NCBI GenBank assembly: GCA_035651455.1
Contig: DASRFR010000022.1
Span: 565,616 to 629,615 of the forward strand
Length of the DNA stretch: 64,000 nt
Direction: 5' to 3'
Source of the DNA: DASRFR01 sp035651455
GTDB taxonomy: Bacteria > Acidobacteriota > Terriglobia > Terriglobales > Acidobacteriaceae
A model generated the notes under the pieces. It saw only the letters and a program-made list of their open reading frames with translations. It made no database searches and was not told where the DNA came from. Below are positions 42,355 through 50,915 of the stretch, in pieces; position 1 is the first letter of the stretch, and each line of letters opens with the position of its first letter. A program made the position numbers and the translations under genes.

Positions 42355-42792
42355 CTACTTCTTTGCTTGCAGCGACTCGATGTAGTGATTCAGGTTTGTG
42401 ATCCGCTGCTGCACTTCGCCTTCATGCCCCTGGCTCATGTGCCAGAACAGAGAACCCCAAACCGGCATGTCCTTCGTGCCATGCGCCGGAACTCCGGACT
42501 CCCCGCGAATGATATTTTGCACGTGCAGCGATGGATATTTTCCACCCTCCTTTTGTGACAGCATCGTCAGGTCAGGAGCCGGGGTTTTGAGGGCCTCGGA
42601 AGCCGGACCGCCGCCCTTGGCATCCCTGCCGTGGCAGACGGCGCAATAGGTTTCATACATTTGCTGTCCCGAGGCCGGGGACGTCGGCTTCACCGGGACG
42701 TGCTTAATCGTCTTGGTCGGTGGTTCGTCACCCGCAAAGGCGGCGACAGCGAACAAAACTACGGCAAACCACACCATGCGGCGTAGCTGCAT
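42355..42792 (-). CDS. Exported c-type cytochrome (mono-haem)
   Basis: A 145-aa cytochrome with a signal peptide (MQLRRMVWFAVVLFAVAAFA) and one haem-binding motif C50-A-V-C53-H54 followed by GRDAKGGGPASEAL, as in class I cytochromes c that carry electrons in the periplasm. The distal ligand is probably the Met in KDMPVWG. SPASGQQMYETY before the haem motif is typical. No oxidase genes are adjacent, so its partner is unknown. A palindromic dyad lies about 90 nt upstream. Confidence 0.88.
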   Translation of the reverse strand: MQLRRMVWFAVVLFAVAAFAGDEPPTKTIKHVPVKPTSPASGQQMYETYCAVCHGRDAKGGGPASEALKTPAPDLTMLSQKEGGKYPSLHVQNIIRGESGVPAHGTKDMPVWGSLFWHMSQGHEGEVQQRITNLNHYIESLQAKK

Positions 42793-42880
42793 AATCTCCT
42801 CCTGTGACTCCAGTAAGAACTGTTTCGAAATGCAACAACAGTTGAGTCTAGGAGCGTCCGGGACACGAAACAGTGTGGCT

Positions 42881-42900
42881 GATCACAACAGCGTGTGATC
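42881..42900. promoter_or_regulatory. Palindromic dyad GATCACA-N6-TGTGATC
   Basis: A 7-bp perfect inverted repeat with a 6-nt spacer, located 89-108 nt upstream of the cytochrome c start. The half-sites (TCACA, TGTGA) are those of the 37278 dyad in the opposite order. It could be an operator for the cytochrome gene. Confidence 0.4.
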
Positions 42901-42940
42901 GGCAAACACAGGTAAGTAGAAGATCTGTGAAGGCTTGCCT

Positions 42941-42973
42941 CAAACAGAAAGGGCACAGCTTGCGCTGTGCCCT
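42941..42973 (-). terminator. Rho-independent terminator of the BON-domain lipoprotein gene
   Basis: On the minus strand, AGGGCACAGC, loop GCAA and GCTGTGCCCT form a perfect 10-bp stem (plus coordinates 42950-42973) followed by a T-rich TTTCTGTTT. It begins 20 nt after the stop of the gene at 42993. Confidence 0.85.
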
Positions 42974-42992
42974 GTCGAAACAACTGCCGGTC

Positions 42993-44015
42993 TTAGTCGC
43001 CCATCTTCTGGCGTCCCGCGTTCGGTCCCTGGGCGGGAGTCACGGTGAGTCCGTTCTGCAGGGTAAAGTTCAGCACAGTTTCTGAAGGCAGCTTGATCTG
43101 CTGGCCCTTAGTCGCTGCCTGAACGCCGCCGCCGAGACCGCCACCGGCGGCCGCGCCGATCGCAGCTCCTTTACCGCCGCCGGCAATGGCTCCGATAATC
43201 GCTCCAATACCCGCGCCGGCGCCCACCTTTTCAGCCGTATTCTTGCCGCGCGACGAGCCCTGGCGTTTGTACTGGTCGGTCTGAATGTTGTAATACTTGT
43301 CGCCCACAGCCATGCGGTCCAGTTGCAGGACCAGCACCGACTGCCCGGCAAACTTCCCAGCGCTCTGCACCGTCACGACATGACCTTCCACATCGTAACC
43401 GGCAGGTATGGCTACATCGCCATCCACCGAAAGTGGTGAATCCAGGGTGGCATGGAACGTTTGGCCTGCCTGGGCACGCTCGGAATCAATGGTATCGACC
43501 AGCCGCACCGCCAGCGTAGTCCCCGACGGGATGGTGACCTTCTTAGGCGCGGGGGGTGGTGGAGGTGGAGCCGGAGCAGGCGGGGGCGTATTCTCCGCCA
43601 CCATTGGCGGCGGTTCCGGGGCAGGGGCTGGCTGCGGCGCCGGGGCGCTGCTGCGGTGTTTCACTCGTGGCTTGGGTGCTGGCTTGGGCTCTTCAACCGG
43701 AGGGGGCGGAGCTTGCGCGACCTCCGGAGCGGGTGGTGCTGCGACCTGAAGGTTGTTCACTACTTCTTTCACGCCGGCTACAGAAGACGCCTGGCGAGCC
43801 GCCGCATCACGCTGGATTTCCGTATCCACGTTGCCGGTCAGTGTGACTGTGCCTCCGGCAGACTGAACGCCCAGTTGTTTGCCTTGTAAGCCGGAATCCT
43901 GGCTGAATTTGCTTTGAATCGCGCTTTGAATGTCGGCGTCACTAGGAGCCTTGTTGCACGCCACACCCAAGAGCGTAATGAGGAGGACTACGGAGAGATA
44001 CACCCTCGCCTTCAT
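42993..44015 (-). CDS. BON-domain lipoprotein with a Pro-rich linker and glycine-zipper
   Basis: A 340-aa protein. A lipobox-like signal (LITLLGVAC20) suggests membrane anchoring. A BON domain covers residues about 25-90 (IQSAIQSKFSQDSGL, GGTVTLTGNVD, AGVKEVVNNLQV). A Pro/Ala-rich linker spans about 92-160. Then come beta-strands (IPSGTTLAVRLVDTIDSERA) and a Gly-rich zipper at about 272-305 (GAGAGIGAIIGAIAGGG) that may insert into a membrane. BON domains bind phospholipid or peptidoglycan. A rho-independent terminator follows. Confidence 0.82.
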   Translation of the reverse strand: MKARVYLSVVLLITLLGVACNKAPSDADIQSAIQSKFSQDSGLQGKQLGVQSAGGTVTLTGNVDTEIQRDAAARQASSVAGVKEVVNNLQVAAPPAPEVAQAPPPPVEEPKPAPKPRVKHRSSAPAPQPAPAPEPPPMVAENTPPPAPAPPPPPPAPKKVTIPSGTTLAVRLVDTIDSERAQAGQTFHATLDSPLSVDGDVAIPAGYDVEGHVVTVQSAGKFAGQSVLVLQLDRMAVGDKYYNIQTDQYKRQGSSRGKNTAEKVGAGAGIGAIIGAIAGGGKGAAIGAAAGGGLGGGVQAATKGQQIKLPSETVLNFTLQNGLTVTPAQGPNAGRQKMGD

Positions 44016-44192
44016 AACGTTTACTCCTGAAGTTGTACAGGTTCCTAACAGTTTAGATGCTGAATGCGAGTTCGTTTAAACTATTTTTGCGGCTGTTACC
44101 CGCATCTGTCCCGTCACTGTCAACCCGCATTGCAGTAAGTAGTTGCGGACTTTCTCGAGCTGAAAAGAAATGCCGGGTCGGGCCCGGCCGGA

Positions 44193-44723
44193 TCAGTTCT
44201 GGTGTAAGAATTTGTAATCCAGAATGGAGGCCGCCATCCCGATGCCATCCGTAATCTCTTGTGTTTCCTTGGACCGGATGATCCGCCCTTGGCACAGCAC
44301 GTTGCTGTTCTTCTGACCAGAGATTTCCTCAGGCATCTCGAACACCATCTCCACCAGGGCATTGACCGGCAGCGCCTCGGGGCCTTGAACCAGAACTCCC
44401 GACTGGCTGATGTTCAGAATGGTGCCCTCGTGCCACGTGCTTAGGTTCTTAACCCGGTAGCGCACCGCCAGGCTCAGCTTTAACCGGCGGGCCCGGGGCA
44501 CCCAGGTGGGCTTCTTGGAATGGGCGCGCCGACGCGGAGCTTCCCCTTCCGGGGCTTCGTGCTCCACCCGCTCCGTTCGGCGCATGGTTTTCCAGTCGTA
44601 CTTGTACTCGACTGCGCACAACAGGCAGACCTGGTAGTAGTGGCCATCGGCCGCCCGCCGAGGCCAGGAAAACTCGTGGGAGCAGCGACCTAGCATAAGC
44701 ACGTCTAAAATCTTCTGGGGCAT
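44193..44723 (-). CDS. PilZ-domain protein with an N-terminal Cys/His cluster
   Basis: A 176-aa protein. The N-terminal part has C14-S-H16, then C33-L-L-C36 (GRCSHEFSWP, YYQVCLLCAVEYKYDW), a likely zinc site. The C-terminal PilZ domain carries the c-di-GMP signature RxxR (R77-A-R-R80) and N104-I-S-Q-S-G109. This two-part layout looks like a lineage-specific family. It should respond to cyclic di-GMP; the output is unknown. The Met at 44723 is chosen; a Met at 44762 is possible as neither has a clear ribosome site. Divergent from mobA. Confidence 0.8.
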   Translation of the reverse strand: MPQKILDVLMLGRCSHEFSWPRRAADGHYYQVCLLCAVEYKYDWKTMRRTERVEHEAPEGEAPRRRAHSKKPTWVPRARRLKLSLAVRYRVKNLSTWHEGTILNISQSGVLVQGPEALPVNALVEMVFEMPEEISGQKNSNVLCQGRIIRSKETQEITDGIGMAASILDYKFLHQN

Positions 44724-44854
44724 GGCTGATTGTCGGAAGTATTGCCAGACACCCGCTATCATCTATCGCGATCGGAACTTGCGCTAGGTTACTTTCGTAC
44801 TTGCGATGGAGGAGATTTGCACACTGCTTTCGCCGTGCACACTGTCCTTTCGCC

Positions 44855-45469
44855 ATGGCTGAGGCCCGGACAGTGACAACCTTCGCCGACATCTCCGCCT
44901 TCGTGGTTGCCGGGGGCAAGAGTTCTCGCATGGGGCGGGACAAAGCTTTTATTGAGCTGGAGGGCCGTTCCCTTTTGCAACGTGTGCTTACCCTCGCGCA
45001 GGCAGTGAGCGACAAAATTGCAATTGTCGGCGACCCCGAAAAATTCGCCAGTTTTGCCCCGGTTGTACCCGACGTTTTCGTCGCAGCAGGGCCGCTGGGT
45101 GGAATTCATGCCGCGCTGCAAACCACAACTACCGATCTCAACCTGGTTCTTGCCGTGGACATGCCATTCCTTGATGTCGCATTCGTGCATTATCTCGTTG
45201 GGCAGGCGAGGACGTCATCCGAGTGGGTACTAGTGCCCAGCGTAGAAGGACGCTTGCAGCCACTCTGCGCGCTCTACCAGCGAGGCTTTGCGGCGATCGC
45301 CGAGACGGCGCTGCGCGCCGGGCGAAATAAGATCGATGCACTCTTTGCCCAGGTGCCCACCCGCATCCTCGACGAATCGCAGTGGACGCCCCTCGGCTTT
45401 TCTCCGGCCATCTTCCGGAACCTGAACACCCCGGACGATCTCCAGCAGGTGCTCAAAAAATCTGAGTAA
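44855..45469 (+). CDS. mobA: Molybdenum cofactor guanylyltransferase-like protein
   Basis: A 204-aa protein of the MobA/MocA nucleotidyltransferase group. The NTP-binding motif GGKSSRMGRDK is at residues 20-30, followed by AGPLGGIHAAL and the metal-binding LAVDMPFL. MobA attaches GMP to molybdopterin to give the guanine dinucleotide cofactor of DMSO-reductase-type enzymes. No other molybdenum cofactor gene is adjacent. The start ATG at 44855 has no clear ribosome site; an upstream frame extends 18 codons. Confidence 0.85.
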   Translation: MAEARTVTTFADISAFVVAGGKSSRMGRDKAFIELEGRSLLQRVLTLAQAVSDKIAIVGDPEKFASFAPVVPDVFVAAGPLGGIHAALQTTTTDLNLVLAVDMPFLDVAFVHYLVGQARTSSEWVLVPSVEGRLQPLCALYQRGFAAIAETALRAGRNKIDALFAQVPTRILDESQWTPLGFSPAIFRNLNTPDDLQQVLKKSE

Positions 45470-45641
45470 ACACCCTCCCCATTTTTGTTGATCTCCGCGC
45501 AAGCCTGCGTCCTGTACTGAACGCGGCAAGCCCACACCTATGCTGCTATCCGATCTCTATGATGTAATCAGTTCGGAGGCTAGCGTGAGCAAGCGCGCAC
45601 CGCGCCACCCGGTTCTCAATGCATAATTCAAGCTGACTGTC

Positions 45642-46394
45642 ATGCCAGATCCCTACATCGAGTTCAAGGACGTCTCCAAAGCTTTCGGGGATAACCACGT
45701 CCTGCAGCATGTCAGCTTCAATGTGCTGCCCGCCGAGACTGTCTGCATTCTGGGGCGCAGCGGTGTGGGCAAGTCTGTCTCCCTGCATCACATTATGGGT
45801 TTTCTGAAACCGGATTCGGGCCGCGTCATCGTGGCGGGGCAGGACATCACCGACTACACCGAAAAAGAGATGGAGCCCATTCGCAAAAAGGTCACCATGG
45901 TCTTTCAGAATGGCGCGCTCTTCGATTCCCTGACCGTGGGAGAGAACGTCGCGTTCCCTTTGCGCGAGCGGCGTGACCTTTCAGAGGAACAGATCTACCA
46001 GATCATCGATGGGCTCTTGGACATGGTGGGCGTCAGGGAAATGCGCGACCTGCTCCCCTCCGATCTTTCCACCGGCATGAAACGATCCGTGGCCATCGCG
46101 CGCGCGCTGGCCGCGCAACCAGAGTGCGTTCTCTATGACGAACCCACCACCATGGTCGATCCGCTTATGGCACAACTGCTCGGCGACTTGATTAAACGCC
46201 TCAAGCTGCAGCTCCATCTGACCAGCGTGGTGGTCACGCACGACATGCGTCTCGCCAAAAAGCTGGCGGATCGCGTCGTGTTCCTGCATGAAGCCCGGGT
46301 CATTTTCTTTGGCCCTTATTCGGAGATGGAGAAGTCGACCGAGCCCATCGTTCAGGAATTCCTGCAACTGGACGAACTCACGCTCGAAGCCTGA
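45642..46394 (+). CDS. ABC transporter ATPase, MlaF/Ttg2A-like
   Basis: A 250-aa ATPase resembling MlaF of the phospholipid-retrograde/toluene-tolerance ABC systems. Walker A is G38-R-S-G-V-G-K-S45; Walker B is VLYDEP with E167; the switch is H200. The signature motif is LSTGM (142-146), with Thr for the usual Gly of LSGGM. The tail LQLDELTLEA follows FFGPYSEMEKS. The permease (mlaE-like) and substrate-binding (mlaD-like) genes that normally adjoin are absent here, so this ATPase is an orphan in the window. Confidence 0.85.
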   Translation: MPDPYIEFKDVSKAFGDNHVLQHVSFNVLPAETVCILGRSGVGKSVSLHHIMGFLKPDSGRVIVAGQDITDYTEKEMEPIRKKVTMVFQNGALFDSLTVGENVAFPLRERRDLSEEQIYQIIDGLLDMVGVREMRDLLPSDLSTGMKRSVAIARALAAQPECVLYDEPTTMVDPLMAQLLGDLIKRLKLQLHLTSVVVTHDMRLAKKLADRVVFLHEARVIFFGPYSEMEKSTEPIVQEFLQLDELTLEA

Positions 46395-46564
46395 GCCGCC
46401 GCCGTTTCGCATAACTCTCATCCCTTCACAAACCGCCTGACATATCAGCCGCACAGGACCGATCCGTGACACGACACGCGAGAGATTGATCTGTGGACAA
46501 ATCTTTCGCGGCCCGCATCACGCTTTGCTCCCTGCCGCGTCTATTGCGCCAAAGCGGGGGATCT

Positions 46565-47455
46565 ATGCAGTACAGCTTCCTGTTCACCCTTCTCGCCGCA
46601 GGATTCCTGCATCTCGCGGCGGTTTCCTTCGCCAACGCCCAAGCCGTTCCCATCAGCCTGGTTCGAGATCACGTCGTCGTGGTCCACGGCAACGTTGGCG
46701 ATCTTAAAAAACTCAATTTCATCGTCGACACTGGAGGTCGTACTATTCTCGACCGCTCGATTGCCGAAAAGTTGCACCTTCACGGCGCGCCCTCGCAGAC
46801 CCATGTCATCGACGGTGATTTGCGCGGAACGGACATCTTCTTGCCCGAAATAGGTATTGGTCCCGTGCAGCAGCGTAATTTCCCCGTGACCGTACTCGAC
46901 CTATCGGACCTGCAGCGCGAGTTGGGTACGCGCATCGATGCCCTGGTCGGTCTTGACCTGCTGGCCGGACACAGCTTTCGCATCGAATATATTGCGCAAC
47001 GAATCGTCTTTGGCCCGGTCTGCGACCGCGAACAGTGGGTCGATTTTCAAAAAGATGGTTCGTTCCTGGTTCTAAAGGCGGAATACGGCGGCCAGCACTT
47101 GAACTTGATGCTCGATACTGGCACCTCTGCGCTCGTGTTGTTTCGTCAACGCGGGCTGAAAACGCCTTCTTCGGAAGGAGAATCTCAGGGCGCAAACCTG
47201 ATGGGACATTTCAAACTGTCTGAGATCGCCGCGCCTGGAGTTCGCTTGGGCCAGGCCGAATTTCGCAATCCCGCCGCTTTCTTTACCGATGACCGCCACC
47301 TCAGCCAATACCAGTTCGATGGCTTGCTCGGGGTCTCGGGATTGTGCGTGCGCGAGATCGCGGTCGACTTTGAACGGGGGCGCTTCAGTTGGGAGCCGCA
47401 AGGAGCAGATTCGTCTTGCAATCCCACCTACGCCCGTTTGCGTTTGCAGCGCTGA
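46565..47455 (+). CDS. Exported two-lobed retropepsin-like aspartyl protease
   Basis: A 296-aa protein with a signal peptide (MQYSFLFTLLAAGFLHLAAV, cleavage near ANAQA). Two active-site motifs are present, IVDTGG (DTG at 55-57) and MLDTGT (DTG at 184-186), each followed by a hydrophobic strand, so each half looks like one retropepsin lobe; LPEIGIG and a late FDGLLGVSGL match the flap/psi-loop regions. Many bacterial members have one lobe per chain; here both are in one polypeptide, like pepsin. ATG at 46565 follows GGGGGA. Probably periplasmic or secreted; substrate unknown. Confidence 0.8.
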   Translation: MQYSFLFTLLAAGFLHLAAVSFANAQAVPISLVRDHVVVVHGNVGDLKKLNFIVDTGGRTILDRSIAEKLHLHGAPSQTHVIDGDLRGTDIFLPEIGIGPVQQRNFPVTVLDLSDLQRELGTRIDALVGLDLLAGHSFRIEYIAQRIVFGPVCDREQWVDFQKDGSFLVLKAEYGGQHLNLMLDTGTSALVLFRQRGLKTPSSEGESQGANLMGHFKLSEIAAPGVRLGQAEFRNPAAFFTDDRHLSQYQFDGLLGVSGLCVREIAVDFERGRFSWEPQGADSSCNPTYARLRLQR

Positions 47456-47471
47456 TTGAGTTGGACAAACA

Positions 47472-47492
47472 GGCGGACTGCGGGAGTCCGCC
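47472..47492. repeat. REP-like hairpin GGCGGACT...AGTCCGCC between convergent genes
   Basis: An 8-bp perfect stem (47472-47479 with 47485-47492) and a 5-nt loop, with partial outer pairing. It lies between the aspartyl protease stop (47455) and the NHL gene stop (47505). It could terminate both genes, although no T-tract is obvious. A related hairpin is at 50843-50863. Confidence 0.55.
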
Positions 47493-47504
47493 ACTGTCGT
47501 GGCC

Positions 47505-50453
47505 TTACGGGATAGTAACTGTGATTGTCGCCGGATGCCGTAGCGGCGAGAACGATCCGGTGGCGGTGATGGTGTAAGTGCCCGGTGCGACCGACCCAAG
47601 CGTCTTCAGCGTCAGCGTCGAGGTGATCGGATCGATGCCGTCGGGCTGCACCGAATGCGGCGAAATGCTGCACTGGCTGTTCGCGGGAGCGCCGCTACAG
47701 GTGAAGGTCACAACCTGGTTGAACAGCCCGAGCGGTGTAACCGTCAGCGTGGAACTCCCCGATTGTCCCGGCTGGATCGTCAACTGATTCGGAGCTGCGG
47801 TCAACGTGAAATCCGGCCCCGAGCCGGTCAGTTTCACCGTCTGCGGGCTATCCGGCGCGTTGTCGTTGAAATTCAGCGTCGCGCTTACCGGTCCGTACGT
47901 GGTAGGCGTCAAGGTCACATTCGCTTTGCAGGTGCGGTTGGGCGCGACCATCGCAGGACAGTTGTTGGTCTGCGCGAACTCCCCTGCATTGGTACCCGTG
48001 ATCGTAATGCCTGACAGGCTGACGTCAAGGCCGCCGGAACTGCTGGCGATCGTACTTTGCGGACTGCTCTTGGTATTCAGGGGCAAGGTTCCGAAGCTCA
48101 GAGTCTTCGTCGACGGCGTCAATGCTGGACCGAGTACGACATGCCGCAGCCGGTTGTTGCCGTTGTCCGAGACCCAGAGGTTTCCCGCACCGTCCACAAG
48201 CGCGCCGGTATTCGCCATCCGGGCTTGCGTCGCGGGCCCGCCGTCTCCGAAAAAGCCGCCCTGGTCGGCGTTCTGAGCACTCCCCGCAATCGTGCCGTAG
48301 TACTGGGTGGCTGCATCCACGATTTGCACCACGTCATCATTCCCGCCCGAGATGAACAGGTTATTGCTGGGATCTATGGCAATCATGAGCGGGTTCCACA
48401 TGCTGCCCTGCAACGCTGGCTTGCCGTCCCCGCACAGGCAAGCCTTGGTGTTCAACGCATACGCATTGATCTGACCAGAGGCATTCACCTGCCGGATTTG
48501 CATGTTGTACTGATCGGAGATGTAAAGGTTGTTCGCGCTGTCCACGGCCAGGCCCGAGGGATGGCTGAGTTTGGCCTGTATGGCCGGACCACCGTTGCCC
48601 GCGTATCCGGCAGTGCCAATCCCGGCGACGGTCGCAATATTGCCGGGCTGAATGTTGACGCCCCAGAGTGTGATGGGGCTCGTTTGCATGTTCACCGCGC
48701 GAATGCGATGGGCAAAGTAATCGGCGATCACAAGGTTGCCGGAGTGATCGACGATCGTGGTCAGTGGTAACGCGAAGGTCGCCGCCGTCGCAGGACCTCC
48801 GTCGCCGCAAGCACTGTTGGTGGGGAAGCACGATTTCCCGTACGTGCCCGCTACCCTGGAAATATTCCCGTTTGCGTCCACCTTCCGTACTGCGAAGTTG
48901 TTGCTGTCGGCGATATACAAATTGCCCGATTGATCGATCGCGATCGAACTCGGAGAATTGAGCGTCGCGCTGCGTGCGGAGCTGGTATCACCACTGGCTC
49001 CCGCGCTGCCCGTTCCCACCACTGTCGACACGGTAAAGTTCGAATCCACTTTGCGGATGCGATTATTCCCCTGGTCGGCGATGTAGATATTGCCGGCGCT
49101 GTCCTCGCTGAGGTTGTACGGGCCGGCGAAGATGGCAGCGGTGCCCGTCGCGTCGCCCAATCCACCGCCCGCAATCGTATTAATCACGTTCGCCTTGATC
49201 TGGCGCACCCGCTGATTGCCGGTGTCGGCCACCAGCATGTTGCCGGACCCATCCACGAAAATTTTGCCCGGCAAATCAAGATTGGCGCTGGTCGGCGCTC
49301 CACCATCTCCTCCAAAGCCCTGCACCCCGGTGCCCGCAATCGTGCCGATATTGCCTGGGTTAATGGTCACGCCATCGACGGTAATCGCACTCGATTGCGT
49401 ATTGACCAGGCGAATTTTATGGTCGCTGGTATCCGCTATATAGACGTTGCCGGTGCTGTCCACCGCTGCTCCAGCGGGCAGATGCAACAGCGCAGCAGTA
49501 GCTGGGCCGCCGTCGCCGCACGCCGCGGTCGGTGTAGTGCACGCTCCACCCTTGCCGGCGAAGGCTTGAATGTTGCTGCTTCCCGCCGCAATCTCGCGCA
49601 CCATCTGATCCTTCGTATCCGCAATGAAAATGTTCCCGGCGCTGTCGACGGCCACATCCTCGGGCAAGGTCAATTGGGCTGCAAGCGCCGCTCCGCCGTT
49701 CCCGCACCCCAAGGTGGGATTGGTGCACGCGTTGCCTGATCCTGCAATCGTGTTGATGTCTCCCGGAGGTACCGTCACCCCCGCCACCGTGATCGACGAA
49801 CTCCCGTAATTCACCAGGCGAATGCGGTTGTTGAACGAGTCGGCGATGTACAGGCCACCCTTATTGTCGACCGCGATACCCATCGGCAGGTTTAGCATCG
49901 GCACGCCAGCCGCCGTTGCCGATCCACCATCGCCGCATGGATTGGTGGAGTCCGCGCACTTGATCCCGGTGCCCGCAATCGTGCTGATCTTGCCGCCCAC
50001 AACCATGCGAATGCGCGAGTTGCCGTAGTCGGAAATGAAAAGGGTTCCGCTGCTGTCCATCACCAGACCACCCGCCGCTCCCAGCAGGGACCCGCTCACT
50101 GAGCCTCCGTCTCCCCCAAACCCGCCGTATCCTTGCCCGGCATAGTTGCTCAGTGCGCCATTACTCAGTTCGAAAACATAGCGCGACAGCGGCGGCGCGA
50201 TGTACACGTTCCCTTGTGCATCCGAGATCGCCGACGTCGGTCCCGGCACAACTGCGTTCAGGGGATTGCTCGAATTGCTACCCCCTCCCGCCACGGTGTT
50301 GATAATATTGGGCGCCTGCCCTAAGCCGGGCAATGCGACACAGCACACCACCATCGCGAGCAGGAACACGAAGAAAATTCTTGAGCCGCGAAGCCTCTGT
50401 CCGATGCACACGGAACTATTGCGCTGGGGTGAAACCGTGGCAGATGCAAACAT
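47505..50453 (-). CDS. Large secreted NHL-repeat beta-propeller protein with Ig-like C-terminus
   Basis: A 982-aa exported protein. Signal peptide at about residues 1-46 (hydrophobic core IFFVFLLAMVVCCVAL). From about 50 to 775 it consists of NHL-type propeller repeats, with recurrent IADSxNNRIRxV, TIAGxGxxGxxGDGGPATxA and DSAGNxYIAD units (IADSFNNRIR, IADQGNNRIR, ISDQYNMQIR, VSDNGNNRLR). The last 205 residues are Ig-like beta domains of the choice-of-anchor D kind (LSFGTLPLNTKSSP, FTLTAAPNQLTIQPGQSG). No anchor motif is visible. GGAGGAA precedes ATG 50453. Role unknown, probably surface or extracellular binding. Confidence 0.87.
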   Translation of the reverse strand: MFASATVSPQRNSSVCIGQRLRGSRIFFVFLLAMVVCCVALPGLGQAPNIINTVAGGGSNSSNPLNAVVPGPTSAISDAQGNVYIAPPLSRYVFELSNGALSNYAGQGYGGFGGDGGSVSGSLLGAAGGLVMDSSGTLFISDYGNSRIRMVVGGKISTIAGTGIKCADSTNPCGDGGSATAAGVPMLNLPMGIAVDNKGGLYIADSFNNRIRLVNYGSSSITVAGVTVPPGDINTIAGSGNACTNPTLGCGNGGAALAAQLTLPEDVAVDSAGNIFIADTKDQMVREIAAGSSNIQAFAGKGGACTTPTAACGDGGPATAALLHLPAGAAVDSTGNVYIADTSDHKIRLVNTQSSAITVDGVTINPGNIGTIAGTGVQGFGGDGGAPTSANLDLPGKIFVDGSGNMLVADTGNQRVRQIKANVINTIAGGGLGDATGTAAIFAGPYNLSEDSAGNIYIADQGNNRIRKVDSNFTVSTVVGTGSAGASGDTSSARSATLNSPSSIAIDQSGNLYIADSNNFAVRKVDANGNISRVAGTYGKSCFPTNSACGDGGPATAATFALPLTTIVDHSGNLVIADYFAHRIRAVNMQTSPITLWGVNIQPGNIATVAGIGTAGYAGNGGPAIQAKLSHPSGLAVDSANNLYISDQYNMQIRQVNASGQINAYALNTKACLCGDGKPALQGSMWNPLMIAIDPSNNLFISGGNDDVVQIVDAATQYYGTIAGSAQNADQGGFFGDGGPATQARMANTGALVDGAGNLWVSDNGNNRLRHVVLGPALTPSTKTLSFGTLPLNTKSSPQSTIASSSGGLDVSLSGITITGTNAGEFAQTNNCPAMVAPNRTCKANVTLTPTTYGPVSATLNFNDNAPDSPQTVKLTGSGPDFTLTAAPNQLTIQPGQSGSSTLTVTPLGLFNQVVTFTCSGAPANSQCSISPHSVQPDGIDPITSTLTLKTLGSVAPGTYTITATGSFSPLRHPATITVTIP

Positions 50454-50915
50454 GACATTCCTCCGGGGTAGCGATGTTATGCGAGGGGAAACAGCCATTG
50501 TCCTGAACGTTCATGAGTTGCCACGACAAGTTGGTGCCTGCAAAGTCCCGTCGCGACGAAGCGGAGATGGCGGCGAGCGATGAGCTGGTCTCATTGCCGA
50601 GCGAGCAGCCGACGTCCAAGCCGCAGCAGGGGAGCCGACGAATCCAGTCAGTCTGCTCTAGCCATCCGGAGCTGTCAATATGAAGGAAGTTGCAACTGGA
50701 CGCCGCAGCGGGCTCGTGTGGCGCGGCCAGTCCTGTGTCGCTGTTCTTATCCCATCGCGTGCTGACACACTCTTGCCCGGGCTGGCAGGAGGAATTCTTC
50801 AATGATGCCTGGCTATCCAACTTGTGCATTGCGTGCTTCATTGGGCGGACAGAGTGTCCGCCCCACCACGGATCTGGCACTTAGCTGAATGCTGAATAGC
50901 GCGGTGACGACCCAA
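50454..50915. other. Intergenic region with a REP-like hairpin
   Basis: About 460 nt between two minus-strand genes for secreted proteins. It carries the hairpin at 50843-50863; no supportable gene is seen in either direction. Confidence 0.5.
50843..50863. repeat. REP-like hairpin GGGCGGACA-gag-TGTCCGCCC
   Basis: A perfect 9-bp stem with a 3-nt loop, 53 nt after the stop of the BNR gene on the minus strand. It shares the GGCGGAC/GTCCGCC core with the hairpin at 47472-47492. No T-tract follows, so a repeated extragenic palindrome is as likely as a terminator. Confidence 0.55.
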
